Numbered from the stretch's first letter, positions 14,922-22,928 are shown. The stretch: 25,775 nucleotides of DNA from JBEIUO01 sp964549785 (GCA_964549785.1 CAZJXA010000019.1:1-25775); one strand, 5' to 3'. Numbers and translations are program-made. The notes: generated by a model from the sequence alone, not told the origin.

Positions 14922-16070
14922 TCACCGGCCCCAGTATTCGCGGATCAGCGGGATCGCCCGTTCATCAAGCATCCGCTGATACTCATCGAACTGCTTCTGA
15001 TCCGCGAAAAAATGCCAGATGACGAGCCCGTCGGCCCCGGCCTTGGCCGTCTGCGCGATGGTCATATCCAGCACCGGTTCGTTCCGCCACGCCGCGATGC
15101 CGCCCGACCCGTCCTCGGACCAGAAGCCGACGAGCGCGAGCAGCGGCTTGCGGGGCGCTATCCGACGGGCCTCGGTGATGTTCTCCGTGATGTGGTCCAC
15201 TCCCTCCTGATACGTCAAGAGCGGCGGCCTCGGGGTGTCGCCCTTCTGCTGCACCTTGCGGTTCTGGTAAAGCACGAGAACCGTCACGTCCTGCAGGTCG
15301 GTGAGCCACTGCATGCTGTCATTGAACTGTCTCCAGACGTTCGGATCCTTTCCCGCGTAATGAAAATACCTGGAACCGCCGGGGATGCCGTACATCGCGA
15401 ACCTTGCCCTCGGCCGAATCCGACGGGCTTCCTCGAACGTCTTGGTCAGCCAGAGCCGGGCCGCTCCGTCATAGGTCCGTTTCAGCACCCGCTCCTGTTC
15501 AACTTCGGATCGCCCGGCAAGCAGACCCGGCTCGTGCTCCTTCGTCCACTTGATCCACAGGTCAGAGTGCCAGGGGGCCCGCCCTTCCTTCGCGGTTTCC
15601 GCGGCATTCGCGGCGTTGTCGCGCCACACGAAGGGCACGGCCTCAAAGTCGAAACAGATGATCCCGTCGAACGCCGGATCGGGGACACGCTCATCGAACA
15701 CCCGGCGCAGAGTCGCGGAATACTCGGCGTCGAACTCGGGATGGCGGGTGTAGCCCAACCCCTGCTCGCGGATCTTATTGACGAAACCTTCCTCGTAAAT
15801 GAAAATGAAATCGTCCCGGACCGGCACGCCGCGGAAGTCCACCTGCTTCGCCCAATCCGGGGCCTTCTCCCATTTCATTTTCACGACGTCGGTGACGCCG
15901 GTCCAATAAATAGGTTTGCGTTCGTCGTCGCGCGGCGTGGGTCCGGACCGGCCATCCGGCAAAGAACGCCCGCCACCGCTGCCGCCGATGAGACCGCTCC
16001 ACCCGCACCCCGCCATCGCAGCGCCCACGAACATCAGGACGGTCATCCAAGCCAATGGCGATCGGTTCAT
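14922..16070 (-). CDS. Lipoprotein with possible GH56 (hyaluronidase-like) TIM barrel
   Basis: The 382-residue protein begins with a lipoprotein signal (FVGAAMAGCG, Cys about 22) and a Gly/Ser/Pro-rich linker. The body looks like a TIM-barrel glycoside hydrolase: strand GIICFDFEAVPFVWRDNAAN near residue 138, helix LTKTFEEARRIRPRARF, strand FAMYGIPGG, strand VTVLVLYQNRK, helix ITENITEARRIAPRKP, strand LLALVGFW and ADGLVIWHFF near the end. The D-F-E within FDFEAVPFVWRDN recalls the DxE catalytic motif and following WRP.W.RNW of GH56 hyaluronidases; that link is a motif-level inference only. Its ATG overlaps the GNAT gene's stop (ATGA), so it is coupled to the Fur-GNAT pair upstream. Confidence 0.6.
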   Translation of the reverse strand: MNRSPLAWMTVLMFVGAAMAGCGWSGLIGGSGGGRSLPDGRSGPTPRDDERKPIYWTGVTDVVKMKWEKAPDWAKQVDFRGVPVRDDFIFIYEEGFVNKIREQGLGYTRHPEFDAEYSATLRRVFDERVPDPAFDGIICFDFEAVPFVWRDNAANAAETAKEGRAPWHSDLWIKWTKEHEPGLLAGRSEVEQERVLKRTYDGAARLWLTKTFEEARRIRPRARFAMYGIPGGSRYFHYAGKDPNVWRQFNDSMQWLTDLQDVTVLVLYQNRKVQQKGDTPRPPLLTYQEGVDHITENITEARRIAPRKPLLALVGFWSEDGSGGIAAWRNEPVLDMTIAQTAKAGADGLVIWHFFADQKQFDEYQRMLDERAIPLIREYWGR

Positions 16071-16579
16071 GCGCGATTCCCCGGGTGAGCGTGGCCATCA
16101 AAGAGGTCCCGCTGCATCTGAACAACGGTCGGACGGAATCCGAGCGACGAAAACAGTTCGCGGGCGGTTTCGTTGCCCGCCGCCGTATCCAGCCGCACTT
16201 GGTGCACGCCGCGAGCCCGGAACCGGGCCACCGCGGCTTCCACGAGCGCTCTTCCCACCCCGGTGCGGCGGGCCGCCGGGGCAACATACACGTCGTGAAT
16301 AAACCCGTACCGTCGAGTCACGAAAATCGGAATCTCGTCCAGCACCTCGCCCACGACAAAGCCCACCGGCCCGGGCCCGGCCGCGACGATCAGCACCGAA
16401 TCCTGATCCGACGCCCTGAGCGGCAGCCACTTTGAATACCTCTCCCCAACGTCGGGAAGAAAGTCGTAGCGCCCCGGGTCAAAGGCCCGGTGCTGAACGC
16501 ACAGCGCATCCACCATCTCCACGAGCGCGGGCAGGTCCGTCGGGAGAAAATCGCGCAAAATGAACCCGTCGCCGCTCAA
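16067..16579 (-). CDS. GNAT family N-acetyltransferase
   Basis: The protein of about 170 residues has the GNAT layout: FILRDFLPTDLPALVEMVDA at the N-terminus, strand SVLIVAAGPGPVGFVVGEV, acetyl-CoA motif A in IHDVYVAPAARRTGVGRALV (RRTGVGRA as the RxxGxG loop), and the C-terminal helix ETARELFSSLGFRPT. The start is taken as TTG 16579, which overlaps the Fur stop (TTGA) and lies about eight residues before the first strand; the open frame further upstream overlaps the Fur gene and lacks family sequence. The acceptor substrate is unknown. It sits in the middle of a coupled minus-strand trio. Confidence 0.85.
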   Translation of the reverse strand: MSGDGFILRDFLPTDLPALVEMVDALCVQHRAFDPGRYDFLPDVGERYSKWLPLRASDQDSVLIVAAGPGPVGFVVGEVLDEIPIFVTRRYGFIHDVYVAPAARRTGVGRALVEAAVARFRARGVHQVRLDTAAGNETARELFSSLGFRPTVVQMQRDLFDGHAHPGNRA

Positions 16580-16962
16580 CGCCCACCGTCCGAACAACCC
16601 CGGCACAGGCCGAAAAGCACGAGTTCGTGGCCGTCCAACTGGAAGCCCCCGGGAACAAGACCCGCGAAGTCTCCGGGACAACCCTCGACCTCGAACACGC
16701 CCGTGCAACCGCGGCAATAAAAGTGGTGATGATGCCCTTTACCCGAGAGCTCGAACCGGGGCGATTCGCCGGGAATATCGACCGTGTCGACCAACCCTTC
16801 GTCGGCAAGCAGTTTAAGCGTGCGGTACACGGTCGCGATACCGATACCCGTGACCGTCCCTTGGGCCGTGTCCAAAATCTCCTTGGGCGAAAGCGGACGC
16901 GCAGCAACGGCCAACGCGTCACGGATGGCCTGGCGTTGTCGGGTGTTGCGTTCACTGGCCAT
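16576..16962 (-). CDS. Fur family metal-dependent repressor
   Basis: The 128-residue protein has an N-terminal winged helix with recognition segment GIGIATVYRTLKLLADEGLV and a C-terminal metal domain: RFELSGKGHHHHFYCRGC, then EVEGCPG, then HELVLFGLCRGC. The two CxxC pairs fit the structural zinc site of Fur/PerR/Zur proteins, and the His cluster fits the regulatory metal site. I cannot say from sequence whether it senses iron, zinc or peroxide. It is divergent from a BCP peroxiredoxin with 59 bases between starts, which makes a peroxide- or iron-linked role attractive but unproven. Its stop overlaps the GNAT start. Confidence 0.92.
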   Translation of the reverse strand: MASERNTRQRQAIRDALAVAARPLSPKEILDTAQGTVTGIGIATVYRTLKLLADEGLVDTVDIPGESPRFELSGKGHHHHFYCRGCTGVFEVEGCPGDFAGLVPGGFQLDGHELVLFGLCRGCSDGGR

Positions 16963-17021
16963 TAGGTTACGATATTATGCGGCGCGCCGCGTCGTTCGTG
17001 CGCCAAAGAGGAACCGGTGCG

Positions 17022-17513
17022 ATGCTCAAAGTCGGCGAAGTGGCCCCGCTGTTCACCCTCCCAGATTCCGCCGGACAGCTGCGCTCTCTCCCGGAACTCA
17101 TCAAGAACGGCCCGCTCGTCCTTTTTTTTTACCCCGCCGACTTCACCCCGGTGTGCACCGCCGAGGCCTGCATGTTCCGTGATCGGCACGCTGACTTGGC
17201 ACGGGCCGGCGTCACCGTCGTCGGTGTCAGTCCGCAGTCGATCGACAGCCATCGCGACTTCCGCGCGCGGCATTCGCTGCCGTACGAGTTGCTCGCCGAC
17301 CCCGCTCGGTCCGTGATCCGCATCTACGCGGGCACATGGCTAGGCCTGCCAATGCCCTTCGCAGCCCGCCGCGTGACGTACCTCATCGATGATCAACGCG
17401 TCACCCGTGACCGCGTGCTGGCAGATTTCAGCGCCGCCGCCCATGAGAGGATCGCCGCCGCAGCCCTGGCCCGCAGCCCCAGTCCCAGTCCCAGTCCCAG
17501 TCCGCAGCGCTAG
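17022..17513 (+). CDS. bcp: Peroxiredoxin, BCP/PrxQ type
   Basis: The 163-residue thiol peroxidase reduces peroxides. The peroxidatic cysteine lies in YPADFTPVCTAEACMF (family P.xxTxxC), and a second Cys five residues later gives the C-x4-C pair of the atypical two-Cys BCP/PrxQ type. The rest of the thioredoxin fold is clear: VTVVGVSPQSIDSHRDF, YELLADPARSVIRIY, RVTYLIDDQ. ATG 17022 is supported by AGAGGA 9 bases upstream; the frame is open to 16977 but without family sequence. The tail ends in a Ser-Pro repeat (SPSPSPSPSP) coded by a hexamer repeat. It is divergent from the Fur-family gene. Confidence 0.93.
   Translation: MLKVGEVAPLFTLPDSAGQLRSLPELIKNGPLVLFFYPADFTPVCTAEACMFRDRHADLARAGVTVVGVSPQSIDSHRDFRARHSLPYELLADPARSVIRIYAGTWLGLPMPFAARRVTYLIDDQRVTRDRVLADFSAAAHERIAAAALARSPSPSPSPSPQR
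17478..17501 (+). repeat. Hexamer repeat CCCAGT x4 in the bcp 3' end
   Basis: Four perfect CCCAGT copies (17478-17501) encode the Ser-Pro tail of the peroxiredoxin. Such short repeats tend to change copy number by slippage in steps of two residues, which would alter only tail length. Confidence 0.85.
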
Positions 17514-17597
17514 TCCCGCAGCCCGTCAATCCGCACCATGGCATCTGATTAAATCCTGACGCGTCACGCAACGCTCCCGTCGGGTTATCCGCTTGCC

Positions 17598-17627
17598 TTG
17601 ACCCCTCGCCAAGCGATGCCCTAGACT
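17598..17627 (+). promoter_or_regulatory. Predicted sigma-70-type promoter of the RND efflux genes
   Basis: TTGACC (17598-17603) and TAGACT (17622-17627) are separated by 18 bases, giving 5/6 and 4/6 matches to the -35 and -10 consensus. The start of transcription would fall near 17634, at the first base of the palindromic operator. Confidence 0.55.
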
Positions 17628-17633
17628 CCTAGA

Positions 17634-17655
17634 GATTCAAACATTTGTTTGAATC
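17634..17655. promoter_or_regulatory. Perfect 22-bp palindromic operator upstream of RND efflux genes
   Basis: Arms GATTCAAACA (17634-17643) and TGTTTGAATC (17646-17655) are exact reverse complements around a TT centre. AT-rich palindromes of this size and the AAACA/TGTTT core are typical of TetR/AcrR-type repressor sites. It covers the expected transcription start and lies 38 bases before the GTG of the adaptor gene, so a bound protein should block transcription. No TetR gene is within the window. Confidence 0.72.
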
Positions 17656-17692
17656 AATCGTTGGGTGTGCACGAGAGCATGGGAGATTTACA

Positions 17693-19060
17693 GTGACCGC
17701 ATCCGTCGGCCGAACGGCCCCGACAATCCCACTGAGAGCGGCGGCTTTCGCTGCGGCATTCCTGTTGGCGGCCGCTGGCTGCAAGCCCAAGGAAGGGGTC
17801 TTTGCTCCCCCGCCGCCCCCCGACGTCACGGTGGCGAGCCCGGTCGTCGCGACCGTTTCCGACACGCTCGAATACACCGGGCGGGTTCGTGGGATTGAGA
17901 CGGTCGAAGTGCGGGCCCGGGTGAAGGGCTTTCTTCTGACTCGCAACGTGGACGGAGGCAGGCGAGTCAAAGCGGGCGAACTGCTGTTCACGATTGACCC
18001 ACGCCCCTTCGTAGCTGCGGTGAAGCAGGCCGAGGCCGAACTCGAGACCATGAAGGCGAATCTGAGGCTCGCGGAAGTCACGCTGGACCGGGTGGAACTG
18101 GTCGTCGCGCAGCGGGCCGGGGCCAAGCAGGAACTGGACAAGGCCGAGGCCGACAAATCCGCCGCCGAGGCCCAAGTGCAGCTGGCCGAGGCGAAACTCG
18201 CCACCGCGCAGCTCGACCTCGACTACACGCAAGTCAAAAGCCCGATCGATGGGCGCGTCGGAGTGATCACGGTCGACCCGGGGATGCTGGTGGGCGCGAT
18301 CGACCCGACCTTGCTGGCGACGGTGATCAACGATTCGAAGGTCTACGCGACCTACGAGATGGACGAGCGCACCATCATGGATCTGCGCACTCGCTACGAC
18401 AACAAGCGGCCGGGCGAGGACGGGCGACCGAACCTCAAGGTTCGCTTGGGGCTCGTCAACGAGACCGGCTTTCCCCACGAGGGTGAGTTCAGCCGCGGCG
18501 ACAACACGATCGACCCCGAGACCGGCACGGTGAAGATCGAGGCCGTCTTTGACAACGCGGATGGAACGATTCTGCCGGGTGCGTTTGTCCGGCTTCAACC
18601 GGTGCTGGGGGAGTTTGAGGCGACACTTTTGCCTGATGCCGCGGTGCTGGCGGACCAACTCGGGCGGTACGTGCTCGTCGTCAACGACAAGAACGAGGTT
18701 GAGCGCCGGGCCGTGGTCGTCGGCCCGGTGCACGACCGGATGCGGCGCATCGATTCGGGGGTCGCGCTCACCGATCTGGTGATCGTGAACGGGCTGATGC
18801 GGGCCCGCCCGGGGATGCCGGTAAACCCCACCAAATCCGACGTATCCATGGGCACGGCAGCCCCGGCGGCCTCGCCGGCCTCACCGGCGGCCNNNNNNNN
18901 NNNNNNNNNNNNNNNNNNNNNNNNNNNNNNNNNNNNNNNNNNNNNNNNNNNNNNNNNNNNNNNNNNNNNNNNNNNNNNNNNNNNNNNNNNNNCACCGGCG
19001 GCCGCACCGGCGGGTAGCGAGGTTCAAAGTCCAGCCTCCGAAGCTCCCACGAACAAGTGA
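17693..19060 (+). CDS. RND efflux periplasmic adaptor (membrane fusion protein), internal gap
   Basis: This is the adaptor that links an RND pump to an outer-membrane channel. It has a lipoprotein signal (FLLAAAGCKP, Cys about 31), a barrel-sandwich/lipoyl half (VEVRARVKGFL, RVKAGELLFTIDPRPF), a helical hairpin (about residues 105-175, KQAEAELETMKANLRLAEVT onward), the second lipoyl half (YTQVKSPIDGRVG) and a beta-barrel/MP domain (VRLGLVNETGF, GTILPGAFVRLQPVL). GTG 17693 is chosen because GGAG sits 7 bases upstream and the signal peptide follows; a TTG at 17645 lies within the operator. The Ala/Pro-rich tail is interrupted by 100 N, so the true length is unknown and the frame across the gap is not verified. 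Pump gene follows after 56 bases. Confidence 0.92.
   Translation: MTASVGRTAPTIPLRAAAFAAAFLLAAAGCKPKEGVFAPPPPPDVTVASPVVATVSDTLEYTGRVRGIETVEVRARVKGFLLTRNVDGGRRVKAGELLFTIDPRPFVAAVKQAEAELETMKANLRLAEVTLDRVELVVAQRAGAKQELDKAEADKSAAEAQVQLAEAKLATAQLDLDYTQVKSPIDGRVGVITVDPGMLVGAIDPTLLATVINDSKVYATYEMDERTIMDLRTRYDNKRPGEDGRPNLKVRLGLVNETGFPHEGEFSRGDNTIDPETGTVKIEAVFDNADGTILPGAFVRLQPVLGEFEATLLPDAAVLADQLGRYVLVVNDKNEVERRAVVVGPVHDRMRRIDSGVALTDLVIVNGLMRARPGMPVNPTKSDVSMGTAAPAASPASPAAXXXXXXXXXXXXXXXXXXXXXXXXXXXXXXXXXXPAAAPAGSEVQSPASEAPTNK
18893..18992. other. Assembly gap (100 N) inside a Pro/Ala repeat
   Basis: The 100-N placeholder lies within the adaptor gene's 3' end. Both flanks carry the same CACCGGCGGCC-like repeat coding for Pro-Ala-Ala, so the assembler most likely failed on a GC-rich tandem repeat. 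The number of repeat units is unknown. Confidence 0.95.
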
Positions 19061-19116
19061 ATCCAGGCGTTGGCAACGTGCGGGTCGGCGTCATTTCACT
19101 CTGAAAGAGGCATTGG

Positions 19117-22100
19117 ATGTTCAGCAGGTTCTTCATCGACCGTCCGATCTTTGCATCGGTGCTCTCGGTGCTCATTGTCCTGATCGGGGCGGTCTCATAC
19201 TTCGGACTCCCGACCGCGCAATACCCCGACCTGGCCCCACCGGTCATCCGCGTCGAGGCGCTGTATCCGGGCGCAAACGCCCGCACCATCGCCGACACGG
19301 TGGCCTCGCCGGTCGAGCAGGAAGTGAACGGCGTCGACGGCATGATCTACATGAGCAGCGTGTCGAGCGACGGTCGGTACCAACTGGACGTGAGTTTCAA
19401 GACCGGGACCGACGTCGATATGGCCGCGGTGCTCGTGCAGAACCGCGTGAGCATCGCCACGGCGAAACTGCCCGAGGATGTGCGGCGGCAGGGCGTGACG
19501 ACGCGGAAGCAATCGACCGCGTTCGTGGGCGTCGTGAGCGTTTACGTCCCCGATCCCGAGAAGAACCCGGACCTCGATGACCTCTACCTGTCGAACCTCT
19601 TGAACATCCGTTGGCGCGACGAGATTTCGCGGATCCCCGGCGTGGGCGCCGTGAACATTCTGCCGGCCAAAGACTACTCGATGCGGGTGTGGCTTGATCC
19701 GGAGCGGCTGAAGGCCCGGGAATTGACGGTGGGCGATGTCTCGACCGCCATCCGGCAACAGAACGTCCAGGTCGCCGCCGGAGCCCTCGGACGAAGCCCC
19801 GCTCCGATGGGCACCGACTTTGAGTATGTGGTCACAACCCAGGGCCGGCTGACGAGCCCCGACGAGTTTGGCAAGATCATTGTCAAGAGCGATCCGGGCG
19901 GCGGCGTGGTCCTGCTCTCGGACGTGGCCCGCATCGAGCGCGGCGCCCGGGATTACAGCACGCTGGCAACCTTTAACGGTCGCCCCAACGGCGTGATGCC
20001 CATCTATCAGTTGCCCGGCGCGAACCTGGTGGAGGTCGCAGGAGCGGTCGAACAAAAGGTGATGGGTGAACTGAAGGCCACGCTGCCGGCGGGCGTCGAG
20101 GCCAAGTTTTTCTATGACTCTTCGATGTTCATCAAGGCCTCACTGCACGAGGTCTTCAAGACGCTCTTCGAGGCGTTCGTGCTCGTCTTCATCGTCGTCC
20201 TGGTGTTTCTCCAGAGCTTCCGGGCCACTCTGATCACCGCGATCACCATTCCCGTGTCGCTGATCGGCACGTTCTTCCTCATGCAGCTCCTCGGTTTCTC
20301 AATCAACATGCTCACGATGTTCGGCATGATTCTGGCGATCGGGATTGTCGTGGATGACGCCATCATCGTGGTCGAGAACGTGGAGCGGAACATGCGCGAG
20401 CACGGGCTCGGAGCCAAGGACGCCACCATCCGCGCCATGGGCGAGATTTTCGGGCCAGTGGTCGCCGTGACGCTGGTGCTGATGTCGGTCTTCATCCCCA
20501 CGGCCTTTCTCCCGGGCATCACCGGTGAGATGTACCGCCAGTTTGCCCTCACCATCGCGGCCAGCACCGGCCTTTCCGCCATCTGTGCGCTCACCCTGAG
20601 CCCAGCGCTGTGCGCCGTTCTGCTGAAGAGCCACGACACGCACAGGAAAACGTTCTTCCTTTTCAGGCCGCTGGTGTGGGCCGGCAACGCGTTCAACTGG
20701 GCCTTTGACCGTCTCACTTCGGCGTACGCGTGGGTTTCCAACGGCTTGGCGCGGTTCGCGGCTGTTTCGCTCCTGTTACTGGCCGGCATCTTCGGTCTGA
20801 CGGGCTGGGTCTACGGCAAGGTTCCGACGGGGTTTGTTCCCAACGAGGATCTCGGGTTTGTCGTCGTCGCCGCGACGCTGCCCGATGGCAGCAGCCTGGA
20901 GCGCACCAAGGCCGTGATTGATCGCGTGAGCGAACTGGCGAGGAAGGTCGATGGTGTTCAGGACGTCGTGACACTGTCGGGCTTTTCGGTGATCCAGGGT
21001 CAGGGCACCAACTACGGCAACGCGTGGATCGTGCTGAAGCCTTGGGATGAGCGCTACGCCAAGGGGCGCTCGATCGATGCCGTTCTGGCGGATCTGAATT
21101 CGTCGGTGGCGCCCATTCAGGAAGCGGGCTTTCTGACGTTCAGCCTCCCGGCCATTCAGGGGTTGGGCAACACCAGCGGGTTCGATCTGCGATTGCAGGA
21201 CCGGAGCGTGGTGGGAAGGGACGCACTGCAGGCCGCGACCGATGCGACGATCGGTGGGGCCTTCGGTCAGCCGCAGATTCTCGCCGCGTTCAGCGGGTAT
21301 CGGGCGGGCGTGCCGCAACTGTACCTCGATATCGACCGTGAGAAGGTCATACGCATGGGCGTGCCGCTGACCTCGGTCTTCGAGACTTTGCAGTCGTCAC
21401 TCGGGTCGGCCTATGTCAACGATTTCAACGAGTTCAACCGCACCTTCCAGGTCAACATGCAGGCGGAGTCGCGGTTCCGGCTGACGCCCGACGACGTCAC
21501 CCGGCTCGACGTCCGGAACGCATCGGGCCAGATGGTGCCGCTCGCTTCGTTCGTGCGTGTCACCGACTCCATCGGCCCCGACCGCATCGAACGGTACAAC
21601 ATGTACGAGTCCGCAACCGTCAACGGCATCCCCAAGCCGGGCGCAAGTTCCGGCGAGGTGATGGGCGTGATGGAGGAGTTGCTGAAGAACACGCTCCCCC
21701 CCGGCATCGGCTTCGAGTGGTCGGCGATGTCGTATCAAGAGCGGCTGGCGGGGGGTCAGGGCGTCATCGTGTTCGCCCTCGGGCTGCTGCTGGTGTACCT
21801 GATTCTCGCGGCCCAGTACGAGAGTTGGACCGTGCCGCTGGCGGTGGTGCTCTCCATCCCGCTCGTCATCATCGGGGCCCTGGCCGCGCTGTCGTTCCGA
21901 GGCCTCGACAACAACGTGTTCACGCAGATCGGGCTGGTGCTGTTGATCGGGCTGGGTGCCAAGAACGCGATTCTCATCGTCGAGTTTGCCCGGGAGAACC
22001 GCGCCAAGGGCATGCCGATCCGCGAGGCAGCGATCTTGGCCGCTCGGACCCGATTCCGGCCCATCATCATGACGTCGCTCGCCTTCATCTTGGGCGTCAC

Positions 22101-22320
22101 CCCCCTCCTGATCGCGACCGGCGCGGGGGCCGCCAGCCGTCGAGCCCTCGGCACCGCCGTGTTTGGTGGAATGGTCGGCAACACCGTGCTGGGGCTCCTC
22201 CTCACCCCCGCGCTCTACGTGGTGGTGCAGTGGACTTCGGAACGCGTCTCTCGGGTCTTCCGTGGCGGGCTCCGGCAGGGATCGTCGGGTGCGGTTTCGG
22301 CTCCTGCCCCATCGCCCTGA
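19117..22320 (+). CDS. RND multidrug efflux pump, HAE1 (AcrB-like) family
   Basis: The 1067-residue inner-membrane transporter exports hydrophobic compounds by proton exchange. It starts FSRFFIDRPIFASVLSVLIV, the HAE1 N-terminal helix, and has two repeats of a periplasmic porter domain and six helices. The proton-relay residues are present: GIVVDDAIIVVENVER (Asp about 413-414) and GLGAKNAILIVEF (Lys about 949). Other family motifs are YPDLAPPVIRVEALYPGANA and AQYESWTVPLAVVLSIPLVI. It is downstream of the adaptor on the same strand and should share its promoter and operator. No TolC/OprM-type channel gene lies nearby, so that part is encoded elsewhere. Substrate is unknown. Confidence 0.96.
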   Translation: MFSRFFIDRPIFASVLSVLIVLIGAVSYFGLPTAQYPDLAPPVIRVEALYPGANARTIADTVASPVEQEVNGVDGMIYMSSVSSDGRYQLDVSFKTGTDVDMAAVLVQNRVSIATAKLPEDVRRQGVTTRKQSTAFVGVVSVYVPDPEKNPDLDDLYLSNLLNIRWRDEISRIPGVGAVNILPAKDYSMRVWLDPERLKARELTVGDVSTAIRQQNVQVAAGALGRSPAPMGTDFEYVVTTQGRLTSPDEFGKIIVKSDPGGGVVLLSDVARIERGARDYSTLATFNGRPNGVMPIYQLPGANLVEVAGAVEQKVMGELKATLPAGVEAKFFYDSSMFIKASLHEVFKTLFEAFVLVFIVVLVFLQSFRATLITAITIPVSLIGTFFLMQLLGFSINMLTMFGMILAIGIVVDDAIIVVENVERNMREHGLGAKDATIRAMGEIFGPVVAVTLVLMSVFIPTAFLPGITGEMYRQFALTIAASTGLSAICALTLSPALCAVLLKSHDTHRKTFFLFRPLVWAGNAFNWAFDRLTSAYAWVSNGLARFAAVSLLLLAGIFGLTGWVYGKVPTGFVPNEDLGFVVVAATLPDGSSLERTKAVIDRVSELARKVDGVQDVVTLSGFSVIQGQGTNYGNAWIVLKPWDERYAKGRSIDAVLADLNSSVAPIQEAGFLTFSLPAIQGLGNTSGFDLRLQDRSVVGRDALQAATDATIGGAFGQPQILAAFSGYRAGVPQLYLDIDREKVIRMGVPLTSVFETLQSSLGSAYVNDFNEFNRTFQVNMQAESRFRLTPDDVTRLDVRNASGQMVPLASFVRVTDSIGPDRIERYNMYESATVNGIPKPGASSGEVMGVMEELLKNTLPPGIGFEWSAMSYQERLAGGQGVIVFALGLLLVYLILAAQYESWTVPLAVVLSIPLVIIGALAALSFRGLDNNVFTQIGLVLLIGLGAKNAILIVEFARENRAKGMPIREAAILAARTRFRPIIMTSLAFILGVTPLLIATGAGAASRRALGTAVFGGMVGNTVLGLLLTPALYVVVQWTSERVSRVFRGGLRQGSSGAVSAPAPSP

Positions 22321-22381
22321 TGAGTCGGCCTGCGAAGCCGGGCCGATCCGCCGGCCTGATCACCCGGCCGATCCGTTCGAA

Positions 22382-22822
22382 CTAGAAAACGCGATCGAGA
22401 CGCCACGCACTTGAGCCGGGCGTCCGAGGGGCCGCCGACCAACGCTCTCGTTTCGCTGCCGCCGGCGTAGCTGGGTGTTCGAACACCGTGACAAAGTCGA
22501 GCCGTTCCGGCGTTGCGCTTGGCTCCGCAAGAAAGGTGACGGTGCCCTCCGCAACCCGCGCGACAGTGCCCCGGTTGTCGGTCAGGGGGCCCTCGTACGT
22601 CAGGTAGATCGCCCGATGATCGGGCAACCGGATGGCATCTACCACGTCTCCCGTCCACTCGACGGGATTGATATGGATGCGGAACGTGATCAAGGCACAA
22701 CTCAGCCAACCCCCCACCGCCGGGGGTTCGAGCATCCAATCGAAATGAAACCCGCCGTCGGGCGTCTCGTGGCGAAGCACCACGGTTCGGAGGATCGGCG
22801 TCTGTTGGATGGTGGTGAACAT
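22382..22822 (-). CDS. Stand-alone LigD 3'-phosphoesterase-like domain protein
   Basis: The 146-residue protein reads VVLRHETPDGGFHFDWMLEP near the start, matching the HexxxxHxDxmLE metal-binding pattern of the 3'-phosphoesterase domain of DNA ligase D. It continues with DHRAIYLTYEGPLTDNRGTV, a YxxYEGPxxxxRG block typical of small planctomycete relatives. In LigD this domain trims 3' phosphates and ribonucleotides at DNA breaks during end joining. Here it stands alone with no ligase or polymerase next to it, so its job is uncertain. It is convergent with the RND pump gene and divergent from the TPR lipoprotein. Confidence 0.72.
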   Translation of the reverse strand: MFTTIQQTPILRTVVLRHETPDGGFHFDWMLEPPAVGGWLSCALITFRIHINPVEWTGDVVDAIRLPDHRAIYLTYEGPLTDNRGTVARVAEGTVTFLAEPSATPERLDFVTVFEHPATPAAAKRERWSAAPRTPGSSAWRLDRVF

Positions 22823-22853
22823 GGGCGTGACTCAGACGATACGATCGGCGTGC

Positions 22854-22867
22854 CGGGAAATTTCCCG
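22854..22867. promoter_or_regulatory. Perfect 14-bp palindrome between divergent genes
   Basis: CGGGAAATTTCCCG is its own reverse complement and lies in the 106-base space between the LigD-like gene and the TPR lipoprotein gene. Its symmetry, AT-rich core and position suggest an operator; the binding protein is unknown. Confidence 0.45.
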
Positions 22868-22928
22868 CCCCCCCAGTGCGGGCCCGGTCTTCGTCAACGT
22901 TCACTCAGCCCCGCGGAGGTCGATGTCC

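Noticed and set aside
15012..16088. Plus-strand open frame (358 codons) opposite the GH56-like lipoprotein
   Set aside because: The minus-strand frame has a signal peptide, lipobox and coupling to its neighbour; this frame has none of these.
16979..16990. Palindrome GCGGCGCGCCGC in the Fur-bcp intergenic region
   Set aside because: It is built only of G and C in a GC-rich genome, where such symmetric runs are frequent by chance. It is unlike known Fur-family sites, which are AT-rich.
17654..18733. Minus-strand open frame (359 codons) opposite the RND adaptor
   Set aside because: It is the shadow of a well-supported adaptor gene.
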